Assembly: GCF_000204055.1 (NCBI RefSeq)
Contig: NW_006768858.1
Span: forward strand, 125,341 to 189,340
Source: Melampsora larici-populina 98AG31
Lineage: Eukaryota > Basidiomycota > Pucciniomycetes > Pucciniales > Melampsoraceae
DNA length: 64,000 nucleotides
Reading direction: 5' to 3'
Shown: positions 24,722 through 36,359 of the stretch, piece after piece
Numbering within the stretch: the first letter of the stretch is position 1
Layout of the letters: the number at the start of each line of letters is the position of its first letter
Made by a program: the position numbers and the translations under genes
Notes under the pieces: model-generated
Database searches by the model: none
What the model saw: only the letters and a program-made list of their open reading frames with translations
What the model was told of the DNA's origin: nothing

Positions 24722-26414
24722 ATGTCTTACCTCTCTCTCGGTCTTAACTTGCCCGCGATGTTCTTGTTGAACCCTTTGTGTGTGTTCAACAAGGTTGCAG
24801 TCTCTCAGTCACCACAGGTAAATCATTCTTTTCACTCCAGTGTTTTCGACAAGATCCCATTGCTGACACTTATCTTTACAGGCTGCTTATGATGCTTTGC
24901 TCGTCAGACTTCATTCTAACCAAAAACTTATCACAGGACCTTCTTTCTCAACCGAAGAGGTATGTCTTCACGCTTTTCTACCATCTCCTCCAATGCTGAT
25001 TTCTGATATCACTTTATTTTCTCAGATCGCAATTGCATCTCCCGTTCAGATTTGTGCGGCCGCCGTGTCTACTATCAATGTTGACGAGTCGATGGCAACA
25101 CGCTCTATTGAATCTACATGGTCGCTCGACGTATCGGCCACCCATTCGCCTGTTCTCAAGCTCACATCCATGTTTCGCGGCCAAACTTCTTCTGGCCAAA
25201 CCGATGAATCCGAGTTATCCTTTTGTAGTGAGGCCAAAGAACAAACTCATCCCGACGAGTCTTTCCAGCATCAGAGTGATTATTCTTGTCTTGACTTAAG
25301 TTTTGACTTGGAAGCTTCATTTGGTGATCGTCACACATCGGTCCACTTTGACAAAGAATTTGCTTTCGAGACCTCATTTCAAGCGGAAAACTACTCTTCA
25401 ATCAACGAGTACTGTTTGCCTGAACATTCTCTCCAACTTCAGTCGGTCTGCCTTCAGACATCATCTTCTACAATCGCAAATTTCTCCCAAAACGAAATTC
25501 CTCACCTTCAAATTTACAATCAAATGCTTGAAGATCTACTTGGCTTTTCTCCCATCAACTCTCCCGAACCTTCTCAAATCTCTTCCAGTTCACTTGTACC
25601 GTCCTTGCTCACATCCGCAACCCCCACAAGTTGTGATTCAATTGATTCCGTATCTCAAGAAAACATTGAATCTCACTTAGAAAACTCTATAAGGAGCTTC
25701 TGTTCACGGTCTGAGCTCTCTTTTGGTGATCACAATGATCATTTTGATCTCGATCTCAGTATTGAAGGCGAAGAATCATTTGGTGACCTCAATCTCTCTG
25801 TACATATGGACAACGAGTTCAATGTGGAATTGTCTTTCGGAGGGAAGTTCCACTACAATCTTGAGGAATCTTTTTACGTCCATGAAGCGATTGATTCGAG
25901 CATCACAGCACCTTCCCCTGCCGAGCCTCTTGCTGAGGAGGAAACTCCTCAGCTCGAGATCTACAATCAGATACTGCAGGAACTGCTCGGTTGCTCAGAT
26001 CTGAATTCTCTCGACTCCACTTCAACACCTCCAACCACAAGTACTCGATTGATTCCATCCACGGCAAACAAGACTTTCATCAAACCCCGTCATCGTAGAT
26101 CAGATTCATCTGATCTTGAAACTCTTTGTTCTTCGAGGAGCGTGTCCTCCAAATCCTCACCACCCAAATTTGTTACATGTGATTCATGCGGACCTTCTCC
26201 GGATCCAGAGAAGCCGACAAATTTTCTTCAATCACCGTCGGATCTTCTGGAAAAGCCTTTCAACTCGATACTGATCACGGATGAACTCATAGAAGTGGAA
26301 ACACAACATTTTGCTCATGCTGATCAAAGTCTTGACATTGACACATTCTTGAGGCTCATGGACCTGGATCATTCTTTTGGCTTGGAATTCAATCTTGATC
26401 TTGAAACATATTAA
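24722..26414 (+). CDS. Lineage-specific two-repeat protein, copy A, 520 aa
   Basis: Three exons: 24722-24817, 24882-24959 and 25026-26414, with in-phase GT-AG introns. I do not recognise the family. The protein contains two diverged internal repeats, at about residues 145-232 and 297-382. Each starts LDLS(F/I)xxExSFGD, runs through SVHxDxEFxxExSF, and ends PxLxIYNQxLxxLLG. Between and after the repeats it is Ser/Pro/Thr-rich and acidic. The first exon is hydrophobic (MSYLSLGLNLPAMFLLN) but lacks the basic start of a clear signal peptide, so secretion is uncertain. It is close to 90% or more identical by eye to copy B, and a decayed third member lies at 42650-43520. The intact frames after duplication imply that the protein is still used. 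Confidence 0.75.
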
Positions 26415-27224
26415 ATTCATCACAAAAAGTCTGATGTTGATGGTCTTCATAGGACTTGACACATCATCTAATCTTAATCTAAAAAAGTTCAAACATTTTC
26501 TTTCTCAATTTCTTTTGCAATACATTCCATAACTATCTATTTCATTTTATTTTTGCATTCTCTTTTTTTCTCTTTCCCTTTTTTCTTTTTATCATTTTCT
26601 TTTGTCTACTGGAACTCCTGTATCTGAAATAAAAAACAGCATTCAATAACAAACAAAGTCTATCAATAAAGATAGTGAGAGAGTGAGAGAGCCACAACCA
26701 TCTACATGTCCATATTGCCTTGCTTATACATGTGTAAGACTTTTCAAAGCAGCAGAAGTCTATCTCAGTTGAACCTCATCATGTAACACTTCAGTCTCAC
26801 CTGCACAATTGTATGTCCTGGAACTGTACTGTGACCAGTGTGAATACATACCAAAAACCCTTGATCTTGAAACTGTTTGATGCCAAATTTGAGAACCAAA
26901 TTGCATAACCATCCTGGATGCATACAGCATGACTTCCATCCAAATGATGTGATCATGTGCAGGTTAGACTGAACTCTTATATGCTGTAATTATATATTTC
27001 ACGAAGTTCCAATGAATGATCAGTCAGATGAACATATAGTGTGAGGGGTTATCAAGAATCTAAAGATACATCATACAACATTAGATATGTTATGTGTGGT
27101 TCTTCCCTACTCACCCTAACTTATCCTACAAATCAACTAAGGCAACTGTCATTGCTTTCTAGAACTAAAAGTATGAAGTACAAGCAAAGTGGGTTTCAAT
27201 TCAATAATTAACACTTTGAAAACA
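26415..27224. other. 3' flank of copy A gene
   Basis: Pyrimidine-rich downstream DNA (26500-26610) with AATAAA-like words near 26627. It continues to match copy B to the copia insertion point. No gene seen. Confidence 0.5.
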
Positions 27225-27538
27225 TATTAGGATAATTAACTCTATTACTAATCCTTTTCATTATCACTTTGTCATGAGTTAATTTCCTCTATGGTGTACT
27301 CTCATTTCATTTCTATCATGTCATCATAAGTTCTTTTGCTTCCTCAATCTACTTGCTTTTACCTGGTTGTTACAAGACAATGTTCTCTATAAGCATGAAT
27401 GTGTTTACTACTTTGTAGTTTCCTTTTCTCGTCCATTCTTATCTTTTGTCTCTATCCCAATGGTACTTGTATTTCTCAGCACACTTGTGTTCTTTACCTT
27501 CCTGAAAACGTCTTGTGTTCTTCCAAAGGCACAGCTCT
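27225..27538 (+). repeat. 5' LTR of copia element
   Basis: Shares with 30676-31611 the start TATTAGGATAATTAAC, a middle part ending near TGAATGTGTTT, and the last part from GTAGTTTCCTTTTCT to CCAAAGGCACA. The first bases TA probably derive from the usual TG. Confidence 0.75.
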
Positions 27539-28027
27539 AAAGGTGATGAGCCCAGTTGGGATCAAATCATCCAAACTTGATCCATGCACATTTCCAACTC
27601 TGAGAATGACTCCATACCTAACTCCCCCAAGAACAATATACTAGATCAACTATGTAGTCCTTCTCGGCTCCATCAAATCACCTACACCTACCATGGCATT
27701 AGAAGGTTGAGTCTTACATTATGATGAAAAACTTAGATGGCATTGTAGAAGGATCTGAGCCAGGACCTACTGATCAATACTACCTGGTTGGCATCTTACA
27801 ACTTACTTTACAAGTTCCTCACAGGTCTTCTTCAATCAAAAATAATTGATCAAAGCACTGAACTTCTGGTCAACAAATCTAATCACAAGAATCCTGTTGT
27901 GAGGACTTTGAATGTGTTCACTGAAGGATAAGGTGTACGGAAGGTTTGTGAAGATTGTATGATTTTCTAAGGCACATTGGGACACCACAAGATGTGGTGG
28001 AAGGAGTTTCTAGGACCAAAGTACAGT

Positions 28028-28629
28028 CAAACCCTTCTAAAGCTGTCCCCCTCTAAAGCCTTCACCCGTCTATAGGCATGGTTTTTTAGTTCTCCCGAGT
28101 TGGGAGGGGCCAAAATTGGATAAAATTCCATAGTTTCTGCCTAACACATTAAAACATACCCAGAATTCAGAAAAAACCCCTATCTTTTCAATGTAAAGCC
28201 ATAGAAAAGTGGTCAATAGGGTGGTAGGAATCCTTAAATTCTTGCTCCTGAGTATCGTTGCACCAATCAGATACACACCATGACTGATCAAGTAGACAGT
28301 TCACCACCACCAGACCACTATGGAATAGTTATCAGACTGTTTGACAAAGCAAATTCATCTTACATCACACAAATTGGGAATCAAATCTATGTTGCTGTCT
28401 CTTCCTGCTCAGACAACCCTCTAAAGCCATGTTGTGCATGTCTTTAGAGGGATATTCTCAATGGCTGTAGAGAGACCACCCTCTAAAGCCATGTCTTTCA
28501 CGCCTTTAGAGGGATTTCAATGTATAGCTATGAATGTATGCCTATAGAGGGGTTCCCCAACAAAGACATAACCCCTCTATAGCCATAGGTTTGCCTTTCC
28601 ACCAAGGGGTATGGCTTTAGAAGGGTTTG
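28028..28629. mobile_element. MITE with pogo/Fot-like ends nested in the copia element
   Basis: About 600 bp bounded by CAAACCCTTCTAAAGC and its exact inverse GCTTTAGAAGGGTTTG. Extending outward gives TA-CAGTCAAACCC on the left and GGGTTTGTG-TA on the right, like Tc1/pogo ends with a TA duplication. Several more CTCTAAAGCC/GGCTTTAGAG words in both directions fill its right third (28420-28620). No transposase frame, so non-autonomous. Confidence 0.7.
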
Positions 28630-28654
28630 TGTATGATCTTATACATCACAAACT

Positions 28655-28795
28655 GACTGACTCCAGAGGAGACAATGACATGATTAGTCAAGGATCCTTT
28701 GAGAGAGAAAAGATATAAATGAGAAATGATAAAAAATAGAGGTACCTGACTCCAGAGGAGACAATGACACAATTAGTCAAGGATCCTTAAGGAGT
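28655..28795 (+). repeat. Two direct repeats of about 45 bp
   Basis: ACTCCAGAGGAGACAATGAC followed by a near-identical ATTAGTCAAGGATCCTT occurs at about 28660 and again at about 28749, just right of the MITE. Confidence 0.75.
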
Positions 28796-29329
28796 CAGAG
28801 CAAGGTAGTGTTGTGGAAAGGAAGTACATGAATGCTTAAGTCTTATGTCCTAAAGTGTCTAAGTATGATAAGTGGACTTCTTGTAATGTAGCTTGTTGAG
28901 GGACATTACACCTATATAACTATGGAAAACTATGGTGAGACACTTTGCTTCCACTGAAGCATGCAACAGGGGTAGAGTTTTCTCACAAATTGTCACTCCC
29001 TCTTGCAATGGATCCAACTCACAAGGGTTTACAACTTCTGTATGGAAAATTTTGAACAATCTCTTGGCCACTGGAGTGAAAACTGACAATGAAATGATTC
29101 ATGGTGCCAAACTCATTTATGAAAAACTCTCTGTCAATCCTGTGATCAATCACATCATCAACCATGTGAACAAGAGGGAAATTTCCATCAATTCATCTCA
29201 AACTGCTACATATGCTGTCCATTGAAACTCTCTGGGAACTTGCTATCCTTCTTAACCTATCTCTCACTCTGCCAATCAGTATTTCCAACTTTTTCTGCAC
29301 TTGACAAATAAAAACATGTTACCTCTTCA

Positions 29330-30600
29330 CTTCCCAAACAAAACTCCTCAGCTGCTCTGGTGCCTCCAGCAATTGCCTTTTTCCTTCTTGCTTCTGTTCA
29401 GGAAAAATGGGTTAAGGTGTTGAATTTAATCAAAAGTGGTGCATCTCTGACCATGTTCCATGACCAATTTTCTTTCAAAACCTAATCCAAATGTTTTCAA
29501 AGCGCTTATCTGGCCAACAGCAACTCTATCCAAGCTATTGGTGAGGCAACTGTTCTAGTAAAAGGAGTCAGTTTAGAGCTTTCTTTTTCAAATGCACCAC
29601 ACAATCCTTCTCCCATTGGTAACCTCATTAGTCTCTTGCAATTTTTCTAAAAGGTTTTTGAATTAACTAATCTAGGCAACAATAGGTTCCAAAATCAGCA
29701 AAACTACTCTACCTGTACTCAAAGGCAAAATCACAAATGGGATCTTTGTATTGAACATCACTCATGGCAAGTGCCAATAAGGAGACTTGTTGAAGAGGCT
29801 ATTAACATGTAACAATTGATATTTTCATTGTTACAGGTTAATTACATATGATTTTCATATGTATCAAAGTGCATAAGAGGTGTAATAAACCGTGTAATAA
29901 AGCGTACATCAAGGGATCCATCAATACTAACGGAAAAAGCACTTCAAAGTAAGTACCAACAAGCTGTAGTTTCTGTTAACTTTCTTGTGCAATGTTCAAG
30001 ACCCAACTTAGCATTCACTTGCTCTCAGCTTCCGCAACAGCTTGAGAATCCCGGCAACAAGAATTGGGCAGTGTTCCACAGACTGCTTTGTTATCTCTGG
30101 GGCATCTCAACTTACCAGATCACCAATGGTTCACCCACCAACACCGCAGGTTCATTTGCTTACTCAAGACCAGCCAACTTTGGTGATGCTTATTGGGCTG
30201 GCTGCATCAAAACTTACAGATCCATCACTGGGTATTGATTTATGATTTTTGGTGGCCCAGTCAGCTGGAAATCCAAGAAACAACCTGTTGTGTCTCTCTC
30301 CACTACAGAAGTAGAATACAAGAAAGTAGTGGAAGCGGGTCAGGAGCTGCTTTGGCTTCAAACAATTCTCAATGATTTCAAAACTCTCACCATTAAAACT
30401 ATTTGACTATTTAACAAAAATCAAGGTTGTATTTCCTTGACTGTCAACTCTATCCTTTGTGCTCAAACCAACAATTTCAAGATCCAGTATCACTAAATTT
30501 GGGAAAAATTTGAAGATGAAAGATTTTTGCTGTTGTATAAGCCTACTGGTACTAGTGAAATGACTGCTGCTATTTTCACAAAATGACAACCTCACAGCAT
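29330..30600 (+). pseudogene. Copia polyprotein remnant (protease-like, then RT end/RNase H)
   Basis: The stretch at about 29510-29640 reads like the copia protease tail (NSIQAIGEATVLVKG... NLISL). From about 29987 the terminal RT/RNase H region is clear: DAYWAGCIKTYRSITGY, VSLSTTEVEYKKVVEAGQ, then TAAIFTK. Stops and frame changes interrupt it repeatedly. Most RT and all integrase are absent, so it cannot encode active enzyme. Confidence 0.75.
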
Positions 30601-30675
30601 GCACAATGGATGCTTCATTGACATGGGTGTGACATATTGTTCTCTTGAAACTTCATAGACTTTTGAGGCAGGGGG

Positions 30676-31611
30676 TATTAGGATAATTAACTTTCACTAT
30701 TAGTAATCCTTTTTATTATCATTTTGTCAGAAGTTGATTTCATCTAAGTATTCTCATTTCATTTTTATCATGACATCATAAGCTCTTATGCCTCCTTCTC
30801 AAATCCTTGCTTGTACCTTGGTGTTATGAGAAGATGTTCTATATAAGAATGAATGTGTTTCCTGTTGATATACAATCAAGACATGTAGTACAGGTAGAGT
30901 TTGTTATAATGTGGTATGTGAATTGTGTATCAAAGGAGTTGGTAAAGTTGCATCAACTGGTGACCTAGTCTCATACTTGGTAGTGCTAATTGGAATGTTC
31001 ATCAATCCCAACAAACATTAAAAATGTTCCTTTCCAATGTTTTTTCTGTTTCTCAACTGACATTGCATATGTTTAGTTTGGTCCCCCTGATCTGACTCTG
31101 TTTCCTCATCTTTTGAAAAGAGAGTAAGACATTTCCTAACAACATAATCATTTCTATAATATTAATGCTATTGTACACTTCAGGAACTCCATTAGATCTT
31201 CAGCCACGTCATAGACGCACCCTTTGTGTTTCCACATTTTTTTTTCCTCCAAACATTTATGTTAGCAAATGTCTGCATACCTGATCTGTTGGAGAAGAGT
31301 GCTAACGTCACGCACCATATTATTGGATATCTGTGTTCCTAGCCATTTACATTTCCTACTCTGTAGTTTCCTTTTCTCATCCATTCTCATCTTTTGTCTC
31401 TGTACCACTAGGTGCTTCTCTTTCTCAGCACACTTGTCTTCTTTACCTTATTGAGAAAATCTTGTGTTCTTCCAAAGGTTTGTTTGCACTAATTGTTGTG
31501 CTTTGTTCAAACATATCCATTCTTTCTGTCTCCATACCACTGTCTTTATCAGCACACTTGTGTTCTTTACCTTACTGAGAATATCTTGCGTTCTCCCAAA
31601 GCCACACCTCT
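30676..31611 (+). repeat. 3' LTR of copia element, interrupted and internally duplicated
   Basis: It follows a purine tract (GAGGCAGGGGG) as expected of a 3' LTR. LTR homology stops near 30868 and resumes near 31350, so about 480 bp has been inserted. The last LTR part is then present twice (about 31365-31480 and 31492-31600). Confidence 0.65.
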
Positions 31612-31707
31612 GAAAAACAAAGAGAAACCAGAATCTCTTCCTACCACAAATAAAGAATTTATTCTGATTACTGAACTCCATGATGGAAACAATTCCATGG
31701 CACTAAT

Positions 31708-32883
31708 ACTTTAAACATTATACATCATCCCAAGTGGGAATGGGCAGCCTATTAAGAGTATAGTTTGTCATAAAAGGATCTATCACTTCACACCTCAGCC
31801 ATAACACTCACGCTATATATGTGCAGCAGGCTGAGTGAATGGGTGGCTATCATGTACATACAGATTTGCTCAGTTATCTGCTCATCTGGGTAGTTGAATT
31901 GTATGTAATACATGCTGTAACTTCTTTCAGCTTGACAGAATCATTACAAAAAATTGTCCACATACACTGACTCAAAGCTTTGGTGTAATTTCATCAACTA
32001 AATTTCATCTGACATCTGTTTTGTTACTGACAAATGGCTTTAAGAGTATTGCCTGAGTAGCTATGGAGGTATATGTAATCAACTTTTGGGACAGTTTTGT
32101 CAAATTGAAAAATTTCACATGAGGTATCAGATGAGATTTACTTATTTGAATGAGCAGACAAATGAGCAGACCTGTATGTACATGACACTGCCAGAGTAAA
32201 GTTGTGTTGTCCAAGTCTGGAACTTTTCTCAATCACAGATCTCATTCACATCTTGTTTACAAGTTTTCCTTGAGTACTCACTTTAATCACTTTGTCCCCA
32301 CTGAGCTCCTTTGTTTTTTCTAGACAATGTGGATCATGGACAAAGATCCTTCTAGAAAACCTTTGACTAGTAAGTAAAACACACCGTCTGTATTTCTGAA
32401 GATTTGTCACAAACAGTCAGTGTTACCTAACATTGTTGGTGAGCAGCCTATATGACAGTGAAAGAACAATGCCTCTGGGGACATATTGGAAGTGTTGAAA
32501 TAAATATATAACAAAAGACTAGAAAGATAATCTCAGACAAGACACAGGACCACAGGTGATTTGAAAGAGACTTTTGTATGTTGTATATACGAAACACGTA
32601 AACCAATTGGCAGGGTAGCTTGAGGGAAGCTTTTAAACCTAATGTGAACAAGTTTTGAACAAGATTGGCAATTGGGAAAAGTTGTAGACTTGGACACCAC
32701 AACTTTGCTCAATTGGGCTTCAAATTCATTCATTCCTGTGGTGTGATAGCCACCTATTTACTCAGTCTGCTGCGCACATGTAGTGTGGGTATCATGGATC
32801 AGGTGTGCAGTGGTAGATCCTTTTATGACAAACTATACTCTTAATCATTTTCCCATTCCCTCTTTGTATAAAATGTTTACAGT
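31708..32883. mobile_element. Foldback-type DNA element with about 145-bp inverted repeats
   Basis: The left end ACTTTAAACATTATACA and right end, read inward ACTGTAAACATTTTATACA, begin inverted repeats traceable for about 145 bp with scattered mismatches. Both share the inner stretch ATTAAGAGTATAGTTTGTCA. The interior has no recognisable gene. Copy B has the empty site near 37193-37200, so this is an insertion of 1,176 bp. No clear target duplication was seen, so the superfamily is unknown. Confidence 0.8.
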
Positions 32884-33119
32884 GTCTTATCAATCCACTC
32901 TTCAGAAACAGGTCCACATCTTTTTTCCAATTGTAAATCAACACTAGCCAACATTAAATCTATGTTTTGATTTTCATCAAAACTTGTTCCTTCTGATTTC
33001 ATATCCGTCTTGCTTCTCTCATGTATGGGTTGACTTGAAAACTAAACCCCAGACGGAACTTGTCAGTATTTGATTTGGTTGATAGAAACTTAGAGATTCA
33101 GAAAATGCTTGAGAATATC

Positions 33120-33182
33120 ACAAAGAGCACATTACCTGGTCCTTCCTGATAATTTCTTACTTGGGTTTAGATTTAGATCAGA
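33120..33182 (-). pseudogene. Duplicated 3' tip of the A-T-R reductase gene
   Basis: Matches 37430-37490, the last coding bases of the downstream reductase. Similarity stops at AGATCAGAT, exactly where copy B of the duplication starts. It is a by-product of the breakpoint and cannot code for anything by itself. Confidence 0.8.
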
Positions 33183-34134
33183 TATATCTTGTTTTTGACT
33201 TATGAATTCATTTATTTGAGATTGGCACATATATCATCAACATACGTTGAATTGTAAAATGAACAACTCGAAGTCACTGGCTCTTTCAAAAATTATTCAG
33301 CATGAGATGATGTATGAAGATGTGTTGAAGTAGGAATCAGATGCTGCTTATCGGCATCGTGGGTACTTAGAGACTCCCCCAGTACACCGTAAATATGATG
33401 GCACAGTGGGCTCCATGAACACTTGAAGCCAAGAGATGAAAAGAGAACGCTCTTCTCACCCATGCAGATGGCCTATCGTCCTTCTCCCTCGGTTGTATCG
33501 GTTTACATATCTATAGTTGCTTCAGCAGTGATTTTGAATTCGGGGTGTGACTGAATCACCGTGTTGTTGGCGGAATGACGTAGGTCACTGGGAGTTGAAG
33601 TCGACCCATGAAGTCCTCTGCTTTGCGAGCAACTTCCTCATTGTGGTGGCCGCCGGTGTGTGCCGCAATGCAAAACTGAAGGCAGCTCGACTGGATGGTT
33701 CGAAGAGGCCATTGCCTGAACGTCGGCAGTTTTTGAAATATTGCCAAACTACTGTAAACTAGAACGAGAATGTGTGAGCGGCATCGACAAAGGTTGTGAA
33801 GATTGTTCTTGCACTTCAAATCTGATCAAATTGACTGATTACTTGATTTCGAAGGACTCAGCAGCGGCTTATGTGGTGACCCAGTTCAATTCAGAATGGA
33901 GCCGGAGCAATAGCAGCTACGCTTTAGCAATAGGAGTGATGGCGATTTGGGCAATCCGCAACAGATCAGGCGGCTAGTGAGGATCACGATTTGTGGTTTG
34001 CTGAGCCAGAAGTGATGCAAATCCTCGACTGGGTGATCGATGATGGTCATATTCGAGCAAAGTACTTTCCTTGAGGAAGCCGGGTGGCGACTAAGCAGCT
34101 CGACTGAACCCTCAAACCTGACGCTTGGATTGGG

Positions 34135-34437
34135 TCAATGACGGTGCGCGCGCCGAGTGATGGTCATTTTGGCGATATCGATAGTTCGAGCGGCTACTCG
34201 GGAGTGGTGATGTATTTTTTGCTTAGCCAGAAGAGATACGAATCCTCGAATGAAAGATTGATAGTGGTCGACTTGTGGCAAGGTGCCTGGATCAAGGAAC
34301 GCAGGTGTTGACCAAGCTAGTGACGCGCGCGACAGGAACAATTCCTCTTGCCACATTTTTGCAATTCTCAAAACAACTGGAGATGCAAAAACCTTATAAA
34401 ATGCCATCACTCGTTGCAAATTATCCTCATCCATCAT
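34135..34437 (-). CDS. Possible small gene in copy B, 100 aa, unrecognised
   Basis: Counterpart of 24204-24512: same start, stop and frame, and two residues shorter through a 6-bp deletion. It overlaps the TATA box of the plus-strand gene. Coding status is doubtful. Confidence 0.25.
   Translation of the reverse strand: MMDEDNLQRVMAFYKVFASPVVLRIAKMWQEELFLSRASLAWSTPAFLDPGTLPQVDHYQSFIRGFVSLLAKQKIHHHSRVAARTIDIAKMTITRRAHRH
34395..34400 (+). promoter_or_regulatory. TATA box of two-repeat gene B
   Basis: TATAAA 249 bp upstream of the ATG at 34644, at the equivalent place to the copy A box. Confidence 0.4.
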
Positions 34438-34643
34438 CCTCTTCTTCTAACTCCAAACTTTCAAAAATATCATCCACTGCTTCCCTTCCGAGCACCATCT
34501 ACCAATTTTTCCCCAACTTCCATTCCAACCACAATATCCTTTCCTCTAATCCTTCATCCTTCATCTTTTGATCTTGACACTCCTCCTCGCTCATCTATCA
34601 CCTCACCTTTCTACACCGTCTCCTAACCACACTCTCCAGAACC

Positions 34644-36359
34644 ATGTCTTACCTCTCTCTCGGTCTTAACTTGCCCGCGATGTTCTTGATGAACCCTTTG
34701 TGTGTGTTCAAAAAGGTTGCAGTCTCTCAGTCACCACAGGTAAATCATTCTTTTCACTCCAGTGTTTTCGACAAGATCCCATTGCTGACACTCATCTTCA
34801 CAGGCTGCTTATGATGCTTTGCTCGTCAGACTTCATTCTAACCAAAAACTTATCACAGGCACTTCTTTCTCAACTGAAGAGGTACGTCTTTACGTTTTTC
34901 TACCATCTCCTCCAATGTCGATTTCTGATATCACATATTGCCTTTATTTTCTAAGATGTCAATCGCATCTCCCGTTCAGCGAGAGCTCGCAATTTGTGCG
35001 GCCGCCTTGACTACTATCAATGCTGACGAGTCCATGCCGACACACTCTATCGAATCTACATGGTCGTTCGACGTATCGGCCACTGATTCGCCTGTTCTCA
35101 GTCTCGCATCCATGTCCCGCGACTCAACGACCTCTTTTGGCCGAACCAATGAATCCGAGTTATCCTTTTGTAGTGAGGCCGAAGGACAAACTCATCCCGA
35201 CGAGTCTTTCCAGCATCAGAGTGATCATTCTTGTCTTGACTTGAGTTTTGACGTGGAAGCCTCATTTGGTGATCGTCACACATCGGTCCATTTCGACAAG
35301 GAATTTGATTTCGAGACCTCATTTCAAGCGGAAAACTACTCTTCAATCAACGAGTACTGTTTGCCTGAACATTCTCTCCAACTTCAGTCGGTCTGCCTTC
35401 AGACATCATCTTCTACAATCGCAAATTTCTCCCAAAACGAAATTCCTCACCTTCAAATTTACAATCAAATGCTTGAAGATCTACTTGGCTTTTCTCCCAT
35501 CGACTCTTCCGAACCTCCTCAAATGTCCTCCAGTTCACGATTACCGTCCTCGCTCACATCCGCAACTCCCAAAATTTGTGATTCAATTGATTCCGTATCT
35601 CAAGAAAACATTGAATCTCACTTAGAAAACTTTATAAGGAGCTTCTGTTCACGGTCTGAGCTCTCTTTTGGTGATCACAATGATCATTTTGATCTCGATC
35701 TCAGTATTGAAGGCGAAGAATCATTTGGTGACCTCAATCTCTCTGTACATATGGACAACGAGTTCAATGTGGAATTGTCTTTCGGAGGGAAGTTCCACTA
35801 CAATCTTGAGGAATCTTTTTACGTCCATGAAGCGATTGATTCGAGCATCACAGCACCTTCCCCTGCCGAGCCTCTTGCTGAGGGGGAAACTCCTCAGCTC
35901 GAGATCTACAATCAGATGCTGCAGGAACTGCTCGGTTGCTCAGATCTGAATTCTCTCGACTCAACCTCAACACCTCCAACCACAAGTACTCGATTGATTC
36001 CATCCACGGCAAACAAGACTTTCATCAAACCCCGTCATTGTAGATCAGATTCATCTGATCTTGAAACTCTTTGTTCTTCGAGGAGCGTGTCCTTTAAATC
36101 CCCACCACCCAAATTTGTTACATGTGATTCATGCGGACCTTCTCCGGATCCAGAGAAGCCGACAAATTTTCTTCAATCACCATTGGATCTTCTAGAAAAG
36201 CCTTTCAACTCGATACTGATCACGGATGAACTCATAGAAGTGGAAACACAACATTTTGCTCATGCTGATCAAAGTCTTGACATTGACACATTCTTGAGGC
36301 TCATGGACCTGGATCATTCATTTGGCTTGGAGATCAATCTAGATCTTGAAACATATTAA
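34644..36359 (+). CDS. Lineage-specific two-repeat protein, copy B, 525 aa
   Basis: Exons 34644-34739, 34804-34881 and 34956-36359, with the same intron positions as copy A. The third-exon acceptor is AAG instead of CAG. The N-terminal part after the splice differs (MSIASPVQRELAI against IAIASPVQI), while both internal repeats and the C-terminus ending HSFGLEINLDLETY are nearly the same. The differences are spread over the gene and all keep the frame, as expected if both copies remain under selection, although the duplication is too young to be certain. Function unknown. The high Ser/Asp/Glu content and lack of a catalytic motif suggest a binding or structural protein (inference). Confidence 0.75.

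Larger units (their letters stand above)
27225..31611 (+). mobile_element. Decayed Ty1/copia retrotransposon inserted in copy A
   Basis: Two LTRs starting TATTAGGATAATTAAC (27225 and 30676) bound a degraded interior with copia protease-like and RNase H remains. Copy B has the empty site (about 37098-37110). The flanks TGAAAACA (before 27225) and TGAAAAACA (after 31610) look like a target duplication. A MITE is nested at 28028-28629. The interior is much shorter than a full element, and integrase and most of RT are missing. Confidence 0.8.
23296..33186 (+). repeat. Tandem segmental duplication, copy A (9.9 kb after insertions)
   Basis: The sequence from about 23296 (TTTGATGTATGAATTC...) matches that from about 33190, and matching continues with few differences through the gene, its 3' flank and the stretch ending at about 33182. 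The unit was about 4.3 kb. In this copy a copia element (27225-31611) and a foldback element (31708-32883) have been inserted and are absent from copy B, so they arrived after the duplication. Copy A is followed immediately by copy B in direct orientation. Confidence 0.9.
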
